This document shows, in pieces, positions 41,539 through 52,876 of a DNA stretch of 60,000 bases. Both the position numbers and the translations under genes were made by a program. Origin of the DNA: Zygnema cylindricum (lineage: Eukaryota; Streptophyta; Zygnematophyceae; Zygnematales; Zygnemataceae); contig JBBHKE010003070.1 of assembly GCA_037447655.1 (NCBI GenBank), positions 188,001-248,000 on the forward strand, written 5' to 3'. The stretch's first letter is position 1; each line of letters begins with the position of its first letter. Under the pieces are notes generated by a model. That model made no database searches. It worked only from the letters and a program-made list of their open reading frames with translations, and had not been told where the DNA came from.

Positions 41539-42926
41539 CTATAGAATCAGCCGTATCATGCGATAAATTTTGCTTTCTTCTCTAGTTTTTGTGATTGCTA
41601 TCTTTCCTAGCTTGCTCACAACATGCCTACCGCCTTTAACGGTGACCTCAAAGCCTTTGCTCTCAACTAGAGATGAAAAAAACAAATTCTTTTTGAAGTT
41701 TCGAACATATAAGACATTATGAAGGGTTCTTTCCACTGACTTTCCTCCTACATCTACCACCAATGAAACATCACCCTGAGTAGATGTCATGACAATCATG
41801 CCATAAGCATAGTAGATATACTTTGCATGTGTTGCTCTCAGATTGGAAGAAACGGCCTTGTTCCATCATAAATGAGCCGATGCACCAGTGTTCATGATCC
41901 ATTCGGTGTCTTTTGAGCCGTTCATCGCTGTCGCCATTGCAAATAACTCGAGTCATCCTGCTCTTTCAATGTCAATGACTTATCTTCGTGAGTGATAGAT
42001 GAAGAAAACAATGAGTAGCTTTGTGACTGCTAACTAGAAAAGCCTTGGTTAAACCGACTTTGCTGCCAACCTGGCTTATACAAACCTGTCTTATTTGCCT
42101 TTTTGAGTTTGGGACAGTACCTATGTCCATGAACTTTTTTTGAACAATAAAAACAAGAAGTAAAGATTGTCTATTCTACTCTTGATTAAATTGTTTAAAA
42201 TGACCCGGATTGGGGTTAAATTGATTCATTTGCCGATTAAACTGATTTATCATTTCAAAGTCTGTGTTGAAAGCCTCAACTTGTTTTTCTCTATTTAGCA
42301 TCTTAGACGTTATCTTTGACGTAGACTCCTCATCTAAAATAATGTTAATAGCTAACTGAAGTGTCGAGCTATCTTTATCATGTTTTTTAGTTCAATGATA
42401 CATGTTTTATATTGCTAAGAATATCTTTAATGATCAAATCAGCTTGCAGGAACTCAAGAAAAGTGCCACCACCACAAGAATGAACATCAATAAGAACTCT
42501 CAAATTATCTGTATATTCGGCCATTGATCCCCCAGAGTATTTGTAGTCGCATATTTTTCCTGCCAACAGGAGTTCCTCTTAAAACATTTGCATTCTCATA
42601 AGAAGATTAAGTGATTTCCATATTGCAATCGCCTTTTTCAACTTGATTCGTGATATGACCATGTTCTCCAAAAGACATAGTTTGAGAGTATTTTGAGCTT
42701 GTGAATTCTTTTTCGCCCAAGTTGGATTTGATTCATCAAGTGATCCATCCAGAATTTCCAGCAAACGTGCTTTTTCAAAAGTTTGACTCAACCATACCCA
42801 CCCAGAAAGCTTATTTCTGCCAATTCAATAAAGAAATTCTTGAAGACATGCCCATAACCTGTTTTTTTTTATAACTACTAGCACAAGTGGAGCCGCAGTA
42901 GTACTTATAGAAAAAGACTTGTTTCT
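41539..42926 (-). pseudogene. gag: Copia-C gag and protease remains
   Basis: Gag pieces at 42579-42791 (Leu-Glu-Ile-Leu-Asp-Gly-Ser-Leu, Lys-Lys-Ala-Ile-Ala-Ile-Trp-Lys-Ser-Leu) match Copia-A gag. The usual start ATG reads AAG in the 5' LTR (about 42925). Near 41880 the protease active site reads Asn-Thr-Gly-Ala-Ser, with the catalytic Asp replaced. Confidence 0.8.
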
Positions 42927-43404
42927 TAGCAAAAGCTAACACAAATCCTACGAACAACAGTTTACTTAGCAGTAGAAAAACAAACTCACAAGTTGAATTG
43001 ATAACAATTCCAGCATACACACACACCACTATACACAGTCTCGATTCCCAAAATTGCAGCACAATTAGTCCGGTAAACCAGACCGTCCGTATAATTGAAA
43101 TCTCCGTCTGTTACTTGTTTGTACAAGTCATTTATCGGATAATTTGTTCGCTTTCCGTCTATTTCATTTGTTGAAAACACTCGTTCGATGTACGACGTGT
43201 GTTCAGAGCCATTCCGCAATACCTGCGATGTCTTCAAATGCAGACTCATGACTATGTGACTATACCATATACTCTAAAGTCACAATTTCACTATCACACT
43301 ATTGTAGGTAAGAATTACATTAAACATGACCTAAAAAAATATTGAAAGTTATAAACCTCCCCTCACAGCTCTATCTACTGAGGATAAAGCTATAAACAAC
43401 AACA
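42860..43404 (-). repeat. Copia-C 5' LTR (545 bp, internally deleted)
   Basis: Matches both ends of the 3' LTR but lacks the part equivalent to about 38010-38405. It is followed on the minus strand by the primer-binding site GGTTATGGGC (42859-42850). Confidence 0.85.
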
Positions 43405-44395
43405 TAGTTAAATAAATTACACAAAGTGTTAGCGCTAACAAGAATTGTTACAAGAATAGTTACATATACTATTAACGCTAACATGAATTGTTATCTAAAT
43501 TACGCAAACTTTTGGAACAAAAATTGTAATCTAAATCACACAAATTGTTTGCCCTAACAAGAATTGTTATTTGAATTACAATTGTTATCTAAATTACACA
43601 AACTGTTAGCGCTAACAGGAATTAATACCAAAATAGGAATTGTTACCCAAATTTCACAAACTGTTAACACTATCAGGAATTGTTATCTAAATTGCACAAA
43701 CTGTTTAACGCTAACAAGTATGGTCATCTAAATTACTTTAACTGTTAGTGCTAACAGGAATTCTGCCTTAACAAGCATAAATTGTTATCTAAATTACACA
43801 AAATGTTAACACTAACAAGAATGGTTATCTGAATTACACAAATTGTTAGGGCTAACAAGAATTGTGACCTAAATTACACAAATAGTTTGCGCTAAGAGTA
43901 ATTGTTATATAAATTACACAAACTGTTCTAACATGATTTTATACCAAAATTACACAAACAGATAGCATTTATAAAAATTGTTATTGAAATATGAATTGTT
44001 ACCTAAATTACACAAACTGTTAGCTTTACAGGAACTATTATATAATTAACAAGATTTGTTATCTAAATTACACAAATTCTTAGCGCTAAAAGGAATTATT
44101 ATTTAAATTCCACTAACTGTAGCCTTAATTGTTATTTGAATAACACGAACTATTATCTCTAACAAGAAAAGTTATCTTCATTACACAAAGTGTTAGCGCT
44201 AAAAGCAATTGCTATCTAAATTACACAAACTGCTAACAAAAATTGATACACAAATTGTTAACAAGAATTGTTACACAAATTGTTAACGCTAACAATTATT
44301 TTTATCTAAATTCGCACACTGTAAGTGTCAACATTAATCAATATCTAAATTACACAAACTGTTAGCGCTAACACAAATGCTTTAACAAGAATAAG
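43405..44395. repeat. 40-bp satellite array, segment 3
   Basis: Continuation of segment 2 beyond Copia-C, same monomer and palindrome. It fades at about 44390, where the LTR of Copia-B2 begins. Confidence 0.95.
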
Positions 44396-45205
44396 CTTGA
44401 AGAGGTAGATAGACTAGCTGTTAGCAAAAATACTGACGAACCAAGGATTTGATTGTAGTCACTATAGTCATTAGTTAATAGCCGGTAGCTTTGTCATATA
44501 GTTTAGAACCAATGCTAGTATATATAGGACTTGATAATTATTAAACCTTGTACAAGCGGATGAAGCCAATTAATGGATTTACAAAATTGTAAACATAAAG
44601 AGATTTGAATATTTTGTCTGCAGACGGTCAGCTAATTTGAACGGAGCACATCAAATGTCGGTTAACATTGGACGGCTCTTATTTAAGCCGACATTGCGGA
44701 ATAGCGGCTTTGGCTGTTTTTGGACACTAGGTGTCGTGCTTTGACATTTGTTTAGAGGATTTACAAGAAACCTAGAGACAAGTCTAAAAGTGATAGACGC
44801 CCATTCTATAGACATGTCGTACAATTGCCATACAAGAAGTACATCGGCAGCTGTAATTTCTTCTACAGTATAGTCTTTTGATTGGTTTCGTATCTTAGTA
44901 GTAAAGACTTTAGAAAGGGTTTGAGAACTTAAGAGTTATTTGGTAGATAGCTGCCTCTCTCTGAGAGCACTTCTATAAATATTGGCATCTTTGCCACCTC
45001 ATAGTTAATCGCCAAGTAGGGTGTTTTCAGTGATTTTATTTGCATAGGACTCAAGGGAGTCCATCGTTCATAGGGGTGAAAGGAACAAGAATCTTTGCCC
45101 ACTTAGGAGGTAGTTGATTCAAAGAGAAGAAGGGCATTCCAAATTATCCTAAAGGCTTCAAGCAATCTGTAGTTTTTGTGCACCTATAAAGGTCACACAA
45201 TTACA

Positions 45206-46120
45206 GGTTATGGGCCACCCTCGAGGGTACCTATTTTAAATAGAACAAGATTCATCTATTGGGAAACGATAATGACAGGTGCATTGTGTGAAAAACGATA
45301 TTAAGGAACAGTGACTGGACAAGTGAGGCGTTCACCTCTTGGGGTTCCACCAGGGTTTTGCACAGTCATATTTTTAGGGATACCATCTACTCTTGCAAAA
45401 GAGACAAATGATAGAGAAAGCATTGTGTTTGAGAAAGGAAAGGAGCGAACCACTTCTATCGATGCATCTATAAAGACACTGGTATTAAAAATTGAGGAGA
45501 AAGATTCAAAAACATGGGACTACAAAAACATGGTAGCAAGGCACTTCATCCTCATGCATCTTCCTCAGGGTTTTAAGACATCTTATTTTTACATAGTGGC
45601 GGTTGCAAATTTGTGGACAGCATTGGTGGATATTAAGAAGAGCGCTACCATTCAAGAGCAACAGTTGGCTGAACAAAAACTGAAAGCATACACTTACAAA
45701 AAGGGGAAAATGCTGGACTATTGCAATGATTTGGCATCTTTGTGTATGAAGTTGGAGAGTTTTGCTTGGAAAGCAAACACAAAATCAAAGGTAATTACCT
45801 TGATTATGAAGCTACCAGACGATTACAAAAATGTGATCAATCCGGTAGAAGATCTAGATAACAGCCTCTAGATCTGGAGCTCGATTGTCAGAATGATCCT
45901 TGTCCAAGAGAACACCATTGATATCCGAAGAGGAGCAAAAAGTGACCAACCTCTAGCCGTAGGAAAAGATTGGTGGAACAAGGATCTGAAAAAACCCTAT
46001 GGAGATGTTGGCTAAGGTGGAAATCAGCCTCGAGGACCAAGGAATCCTAAAATACTCTGCCATTTTTGCAAGATACTTGGTCACTGCATGGCAAAATGCA
46101 CCGAGCTAAGTGAGCGAAGG
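45206..46120 (+). pseudogene. gag: Copia-B2 gag with CCHC knuckle
   Basis: The longest open part is 45311-45871 (186 codons), with Leu-Gly-Val-Pro-Pro-Gly-Phe, Ser-Ala-Thr-Ile-Gln-Glu-Gln-Gln-Leu and Leu-Met-Lys-Leu-Pro-Asp-Asp-Tyr matching Copia-B gag. The start ATG of family B is ATA here. The knuckle Cys-His-Phe-Cys-x4-His-x4-Cys is at about 46058-46099 in another frame. Confidence 0.85.
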
Positions 46121-46159
46121 CTAAAGGGGAGCTTTAGAGGTGGATTTTGTGGAGGAAAA

Positions 46160-47354
46160 AAAAAGGCACTTGTGACTACATAAGTGAATGGAGAACTCAT
46201 GAAGGAAAAGGTCTTTGATGAAGATGACAGAGAACTTCTGCTCAATGAGAAGTTGGAGGAGACACAGATCCCACAGAAGCAAAATTGTGCAATGGGAGCT
46301 ATTCAAGAAGCTTCGGAAGAAGGTTGGATCATAGACTGAGGTGCCAGAATGCATATGTGTCGTGAAAAACAGTTGTTTTTAAAGCTGAGGAAGATTCCCA
46401 CCGTAGAGATAGAGTACGGGGATGGGAGAGTACTGACTACAGATTTAATCGGACGAATAAAACTGAAAGTACTAGTAGAAGGTCATACATCTATAATCAC
46501 TTTCTCATATATGCTTTACATACCTCAGCTGAGTAAGAACTTGTCTCAACTTCTATTTTGGATCAAAAAGATTTTGAGACCTATATTACAAAAGGAGTTT
46601 TAACAGCCAAATATGATGATGATATCTACTTTAAAGCAGAGAACGACAGCCAAATAATGTTTAGGCTGGACCTAGGTAATGAAAAGAATAAAGTTTATTA
46701 TGTTGGTGTTCTTCAGATGATGATATGGCATAAACGTTTGGCTCATGTGCATCTAGACAAATTGGAAGAAATGAAAATTCTGGGAGTAGTGGAAGTAATT
46801 GTGTTTGGAGACAATGAAATGATGAGTTATTTTGGCAGGTATCCTCTGCTGAGTAAGAACTTATCTCAACTTTTGTTTTGGATGACAAAGATTTTGAGAC
46901 CTATACTACAAAACGAATTTTTACAGCCAAATATGATGATGATATCTACTTTACAGCAGAGAACAGCAACAAAATAATGTTTAGGCTGAACCTAAGTAAT
47001 GAAAAGAAAAAAGGCTATTATGTTGGTGTTCTTCATATGATGATATGGCATAAACGTTTGGCTCATGTGCATCTAGACACATTGAAAGAAATGAAAATGC
47101 TGGGAGTAGTGGAAGGTATTGTGTTTGGAGACAATGAAATGATTAGTAATTCTGGCGGATATGCGTAAGGTAAGGCCCACAAATTGCCCTTTCCAAAATT
47201 GCTACATATAAAGGAGAAAGGGTATTGGATCTGGTCCACAAAGATATTTGGGGGCTAGCCTGAGTGCCCTCAGTGGGAGGGAAAATATTAATGCTCACCA
47301 AAACTGATGATTGGTCCACATATTCGAGAGTTTATTTTTTTAAGTTAAAGTTTG
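46160..47354 (+). pseudogene. pol: Copia-B2 protease and pre-integrase with 320-bp duplication
   Basis: The active site reads Ile-Ile-Asp-stop-Gly-Ala: a TGA at 46337-46339 replaces the conserved Ser. The segment starting GAGTAAGAACTT at 46531 is repeated from 46851 (spacing 320 bp, to about 47165). It duplicates the protease end and the Trp-His-Lys-Arg-Leu-Ala-His zinc region. The integrase start (Leu-Asp-Leu-Val-His-Lys-Asp-Ile-Trp-Gly) follows, then truncation by Copia-A2. Confidence 0.85.
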
Positions 47355-48259
47355 TGTTGTTTTTGGAAAGCTTTAAGTCTCAGCAAATTTATAGGACAGC
47401 GGAACAATAGATCTATATAGACACGCGTCGTCACTTGAATCACAGTGCAGGTTTTTGAAAGGTAACGACAACGCAGCTGCGACGCAGATGGAACAAACGC
47501 AGCTGCGGTTATTTTTGATATGGTCTGTACAGACGAACACAGCTTGCGACGCAATGGGTCAAACGCAATTGCGAATATTTTGGTACGTGACAACGCAGTT
47601 GCTACGCAACAAGACAAACGCAGCTGCGGCTAATTTTTGTATGTGATAACGCAGCTACTACGAAGCTGCGGATATTTGAATATAATCAGGAATTGGACTG
47701 CGCTACTGCGGTTGATCTGAATCAAGTCAACAGACAAGATTCACTTAGCCAGGCGACAAGTATTTGATAAAATCATCTGTATAGGATTCTCAGTCATATT
47801 GAGTGTATAGTGATAGATTAGTTCTTAGCGCAAGTAGGAGCACTTAGACCTTAGTGGCAGTTTAGTTCTTTTGGATGTAAAATTTTGGAACACTTGTGTT
47901 GGCAGTACAGCACTATGTAGTAGGACAACTGATTGAAGAGTATAAGCCTTAGGACGTAGAACATTTTATGTATCCAGAATTCCAGACTTAGTAATCTGCA
48001 AACTGTTTTTGGGAAACTTCTGAGTTGCATATCTTGGTGTATGGTGGATCAATTCAGCTGAAACTTTGGGAGTTGTCAGTCTTTGTGATATTCTATCCTG
48101 TGTTATAGTTTGAAGCATTTTGGTAAATTGTATCAGATTTGGTGAGCTGTAGAAAACAGCTGTTTAATAGGATTCTTGATAAGCTTCTGTGAGTAAGATT
48201 ATGTCTACTTCCACAACTAGTGCTGATGCTCCACCTGCTCCAATGGTTGTAGAACAACA
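47355..48259 (+). repeat. Copia-A2 5' LTR (905 bp)
   Basis: Starts TGTTGTTTTTGGAAAGC, ends AGAACAACA before the primer-binding site GGTTATGGGAC. It has degenerate ACGCAGCTGCG repeats (about 47470-47665). The 11-bp CTCAGTGGTAG array of Copia-A is almost absent. The gag ATG at 48201 is again inside the LTR. Confidence 0.85.
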
Positions 48260-48618
48260 GGTTATGGGACTCTCATCAAGAATTCCTATTTTCTCGGGAG
48301 AAAAATACGCGTATTGGGCGGATATGGTGGAAACACACTTCGAAAATGTTAATCTTTTGTATATTTTGGATGGTGCACTGGCGTAATCAGATCCGTCATG
48401 GTCAAAGAAAAATTCGCAAGCTCGGTCAATTTTGAAGTTTTGTAATTCAGAATAATTGGCTATGTCACGGATAAAAATGAAAAAGGCGATCGATATATGG
48501 AAATCTCTCAAGGATGATTTTCACAAGGCTAATGTACAGGAAGAGCTATTTTTGGCTCGACGAATTTGGGACTACAAATACACGAGTGGCAGAATGGCTG
48601 AATATTGTTACAAATTTC
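48201..48618 (+). pseudogene. gag: Copia-A2 gag, part 1
   Basis: Begins Met-Ser-Thr-Ser-Thr in the LTR and reads through the primer-binding site (Gln-Gln-Val-Met-Gly-Leu-Ser-Ser-Arg). Stops at 48384 and about 48450. The sequence is cut at ATTTC (48614-48618) by Copia-B and resumes at 54414 with Arg-Ile-Leu-Ile-Asp-Ser. Confidence 0.85.
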
Positions 48619-49586
48619 TGTAATTCTGTGACCTCCATTGGTACACAGAATGTCCAGCTTATGTGAAGCCTCTAGGATAATATATGCTTTTTTGACTTTC
48701 ACAATAAATAAGTCCCACCCTGGGACGCAAAATCTCTTACCAACTACACCCCTGTGTAGCCTGGACTCCCCTGAGTCTGGAGCAAAAAGAATCACTGAAT
48801 TTGCTCACCTGAGCATAAAGTTATGGCTGACCAAAGTTGGTCTATAAATACAAGTGCACTCTGGGAGAGATGCTAGAAAACTAAAAATATTCTAAGTCCT
48901 AAGCTACCTCTCTAAGCCTACTACTAAGGTACTTCGACCAATCATAAGACAGTAAAGTACAAGAAGGTACAGGTACCGCTGTACTTCTTGTACGGCCATA
49001 GTACGGCATGGCCGTTCCGTTGACGCGTGTCAGTTCCGGAGCCGTAGTTGCTCCTCTCGTGATATCCGCTACCCAACCATATGTTGCCACGTGTCATCCA
49101 CCGACATCTGGTCCGCAAACCGTCAAACGGCTATTCCGGCATTCCGGCTCCACTGTGAGCCGTTCGATTGATCTAAACATTTGATTTCTTCCGTCAAAAA
49201 TTAAATGTTAATTCGTATATTTCGTGCGGTCCCGATTTCGTGCGGACCAGTATGTTTCCATGCATAAATTGTCCCGTAATTAGTTAAATGAAATGTCCGG
49301 CGCGGTATGGCATTAAATAATATCGCGCCATATTCAATTATCGATTTCTTCAAGACTTACTAGATAAGGTGCGCGGCTAGTCCGTACGGTTATCATCCAG
49401 AGGTCACTAGATCAAGTCCCACAAGTGGCAGTTATATTTTGCAGAAAAACTGTACCGGAAGATCTGCCTGTCTCCTTTAGCTGCAGCAGGCAGCCATGGC
49501 TGTCTACAGGTCCTCAGTGACTGCGACAAGTATGAGGGCTGTAGTAAGTCCACAAGAAAGACTACAAAATACCTCTCTTTTCAACA
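48619..49586 (-). repeat. Copia-B 3' LTR (968 bp)
   Basis: On the minus strand it starts TGTTGAAAAGAGAGG, directly after the polypurine tract AGACTAGAAAATAAGGGGAG (49606-49587), and ends AGAATTACA. It contains GGCAGCCATGG and a weak tRNA-like stretch on the plus strand (about 49365-49440). Confidence 0.92.
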
Positions 49587-49701
49587 CTCCCCTTATTTTC
49601 TAGTCTATCTTATGCTTCAGTCCACACTTCTCCCTACAAAATATCAATTTAGGAGAAGGGACCGGTTTAGTCATCATATTTGCTACCATCTCACCATCTT
49701 G

Positions 49702-50217
49702 TCAATATTCCAAACTAATTATTTTATTCTCAACTTTCTCCCTAACAAAGCTCAAACAAATATCCATGTGTTTTGCTTTAAAATGATGTTTAGGGTTCGC
49801 CGCAATTGCAATCGCTGCTTGATTTTCACAAAATATCTTTTGTACTCCAGTCTTCATGTATCCCAATTCTTGAAGCAAAGACTTCACCCACATTAACTCT
49901 TTCACAACTGAACAAGAGGCCATATACTCACCCTCTATGGTGGACTGAGCAATGACCTTTTGTTGCTTACTGCTCCAACAGCAAGCTCCATTCCCAACAT
50001 ACAACACATACGCAGAAGTACACCTCCTCATCGGAGCATCCCCATAACTGGCATCACTCCAAGTTGTGATGTCAGTATTATCCCCTCCCAGATGCAACCA
50101 CAAACTCCTACTTAATACTCCCACAGCTCCAGCTATATCAGGACGAGTACAGTTCATAAAGTAGATCAAACTACCGACAACCTGTCTGTACGGAATAGTT
50201 TGCATGAACTTGCACAC
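49702..50217 (-). pseudogene. pol: Copia-B RNase H after RT deletion
   Basis: Pro-Tyr-Arg-Gln-Val-Val-Gly-Ser-Leu, Trp-Ser-Asp-Ala-Ser-Tyr-Gly, Ile-Glu-Gly-Glu-Tyr-Met and Cys-Glu-Asn-Gln-Ala-Ala are all present. About 25 residues found in Copia-A are missing after Leu-Ser-Arg-Ser-Leu (near 50105). Upstream it joins directly to the fingers region of RT, so about 500 bp including Tyr-Val-Asp-Asp are absent. Confidence 0.88.
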
Positions 50218-50221
50218 ACCT

Positions 50222-50930
50222 TGCTTTCTTCTCCTTTCTCCACAAATCCTTCCGGTTGTCTCATGAAAATCTCTTTTTCCAATTCTCCGTGTAAGAAAGC
50301 AGTTTTGATGTCCATCTAGTGCACTTCCATGTCTTCCGCTGCCGCGAGACTAAGTAAAATCCGGACGGAGGGGAATCTAACAACCAGAGCAAAGGTCTCC
50401 TCATAATCGATTCCCTCCTTCTGTGTGAACCCCTTTGCCACTAATCTGGCCTTGTATCGCTCGATAGTGTTATCTGGATTGAGCTTCAACTTAAATACCC
50501 ACTTGCATCCTATTGGCTTTCTATCCGGAGGACAATCCACCAACTCCCAAGTGTTTGCTTCCATAATGGAAGCCATCTCATCATTAATAGCTGTCACCCA
50601 TCTACTACTTTCCGGACTATTAACCGCATCCGAGTAAGTCTGAGGTTCACTCAAATGTGACAGCTTAGTTACCTTGTTGTTCACTTGTCTCTCTTGAAGT
50701 CTCTTGCTGCTTCTCCTTCCTCCTTCAAACTCCGATGCTGGAATGGAGGGTAATCTTGGGTTTCTCCGAACAACTTCGCCTTCTCCCCTATCCGTGGAGT
50801 CCATCTCTGGACGTTCATCGTCTATTTCCAGTCTTTGTTCGTTTTCTTCTTCGATTTGAACAGGATGTTGTGACTCCAAGAGAGGATCACTCTTGGTCAG
50901 TTTTTCTTCTCTCTCTACAAAGTCAAGCTG
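50222..50930 (-). pseudogene. pol: Copia-B RT N-terminal part
   Basis: Gly-Cys-Lys-Trp-Val-Phe-Lys-Leu-Lys-Leu-Asn and Tyr-Lys-Ala-Arg-Leu-Val-Ala-Lys-Gly show the RT fingers, then His-Gly-Glu-Leu-Glu. A TAG at 50313-50315 interrupts. The frame breaks off near 50220 at the deletion. The acidic linker before it (Glu-Glu-Glu-Asn-Glu) is the normal variable spacer. Confidence 0.88.
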
Positions 50931-50939
50931 AACCGGAGT

Positions 50940-52873
50940 TCAGTTAGTAGAATCTGAATCTATCTCACTTTCGGATTGAATTCTAATTCTGACCGGTTTA
51001 GAATACTTAAAGGGATCTATGGATTTTCCTTCATCGATAACTACCAAGTGTTTCACTAGAATTATATCTTCTCTTCCGAGATCATAAACTCTATACCCTT
51101 TTACGTTCTCATCATACCCAAGTAAGTATCCCGGCTTTTCTTTAGCATCTAACTTCCAATCAGATTTTTTTGTGTTTAAACTAAACACTTGACTTCCAAA
51201 CACCTTTAAGTGTGATATGTTAGGTTTTCTCCCGGTCCATCTTTCATAGGGTGTTTGACCTTTTACAGCTGAGGTAAGGACTCTATTTTTGAGATAGTTA
51301 GCACAATTCATGGCTTCTGCCCAAAAGCTTTTCCTTATCTTTTTATCTGTCAACATGCTACGGGCACTATCACATATGTCCGATTTAGTCTCTCGGCTAC
51401 ACCATTTTGTTCTGGATTCTTTGGGACAGTCTTTTGGTGTTGAACCCCTTCCTCTTTCAAGTAATCCTCAAATTCATTAGAAGTGAATTCCCCCCCATTA
51501 TCACTTCTCACTCTCTTTATAGGTGTCTCATGAAGCGTTTCACTCCATGATTTATATTCTTTAAAGTAAGCCGAAGCCTCAGATTTGTTTTTCAAGAAAT
51601 ATACTCTAGAGTATCTAGACCAATCATCAGTGATAGTAAGCATAAATCTTTTCCCTCCAACTGATGGCACTTTAGCCGGTCCCCATATGTCAGTGTGAAC
51701 CAAATCTAAAACCTTTTCACCCTTATATGTTGCGGCTTTTGGAAAAGGCAATCTGTGGGCCTTTCCTTGAGCACACCCACTACAATCATCCAAAGTCTCA
51801 TTATCTCCAAAATGTATGCCCTCAACTACACCCGTTTTCTTCATTTCCTTCAATCTATCTAGATGCACATGTCCCAATCTTTTATGCCACATCATCAAAT
51901 CACTTACACCCGCATAGTAAACTCCCGTCTTTCCATTACTCAAATTCAACCTAAACATTCCTTGGCTACCCTTTTCAGCAGTGAAGTACACTTCATTCTC
52001 ATAGCTAGCAACGAAAACTCCTTTCTTAGTACTAGTCTCAAAGCCCTTATCATCTAAGACCGACGTAGAGATAAGATTTTTTTTCAGCTCTGGAATAAAA
52101 AGAACATCAAAGAAAGTGACTATAGATGTCTTTCCATCAACTAGGACCCTCAAATCTACTAATCCCACTGAATTAGTGGTCACTCTCCTCCCATCCCCAT
52201 ACTCTATCTCTACAGTAGGGATCTTTCTCATTTTGGTAAACAATGGTTTTTCTCTACACATATGCATAGAGGCTCCTGAATCAATGATCCATCCTTCTTC
52301 AGGAGCTTCTTTCACTCCACCGAAAGCACACTTTTGCCTCCTTGGAATCTCTGGCTCACCTTTCACCTCCAACTCCTCGTCGAGGAGAAGTTCTCCATCG
52401 TCATCATCGGAATCCTCTCCCACGACTTGTGTCGCAACAAATGCCTTCTTTTTCTTTCCGGCCGGTTTTCCAATCGATTCCTCCTTCAATCTTAACTCCG
52501 TCAACTTAGTGCACTCCGCCATGTAGTGTCCCGGCTTCTTACAAAAATGGCAAAGCCCCTTTGGAGCCCTTGGTCCAGGTCCGTCATGGTTTCCTCTTCC
52601 TCCTCCACCAAAATTCCCATAAGGTTTCTTGGAATCCTTATCCCCCCAGTTAGTACCAGCAGCCAATCCTTGAACACTCTTTCCCCCTCTCCGAATCTCA
52701 ATTGTGCTTTCCCGAACCAAAATCATTCCCACAACAGAGTTCCAAATCCATCGATGATCTGGCAAGTCTTGAACCCCGTTAACAATGTTTTCATAATCAT
52801 CTGGGAGTTTCATCAACAAAGTATTCACCTTCTCTTTCTCGGTCTCCCTTTTCCCTGCACTCTCCAACTCCAT
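50940..52873 (-). pseudogene. pol: Copia-B gag end, protease and integrase
   Basis: Frame 51350-52873 carries the CCHC knuckle (Cys-His-Phe-Cys-x4-His-x4-Cys), protease Ile-Ile-Asp-Ser-Gly-Ala-Ser with intact catalytic motif, zinc His pair (Trp-His-Lys-Arg-Leu-Gly-His), Cys-Ser-Gly-Cys, and DDE residues in Val-His-Thr-Asp-Ile-Trp-Gly, Ser-Asp-Asn-Gly-Gly-Glu and Val-Ala-Glu-Arg-Leu-Asn. A frameshift near 51355 moves the integrase end to 50940-51356, which ends with a TGA in frame with RT. Confidence 0.92.
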
Positions 52874-52876
52874 AAA

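Larger units (their letters stand above)
37776..43404 (-). mobile_element. Copia-C: complete-length, heavily decayed copia element
   Basis: Target-site duplication TAGTT at 37771-37775 and 43405-43409. The 3' LTR is 37776-38740 (965 bp) and the 5' LTR 42860-43404 (545 bp, carrying a deletion of roughly 400 bp). Joining the flanks restores a single satellite monomer. All pol domains can be traced on the minus strand, with many stops and frameshifts, so it is older than Copia-B. Confidence 0.9.
44396..47354 (+). mobile_element. Copia-B2: 5' part of a B-family copia element
   Basis: 5' LTR from between 44396 and 44420 to 45205, primer-binding site GGTTATGGGCC at 45206, then gag, zinc knuckle, protease and the start of integrase. 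It is cut at 47354 by Copia-A2, and its 3' half should resume beyond the window. The LTR end matches the Copia-B LTR (AGGGGAGTCCA-like, CCTAGAGGCTTC-like, AATTACA). Confidence 0.85.

Noticed and set aside
33150-44395. CRISPR-like array of palindromic repeats
   Set aside because: Units are contiguous 40-bp monomers without unique spacers, there are no cas genes, and the DNA is eukaryotic.
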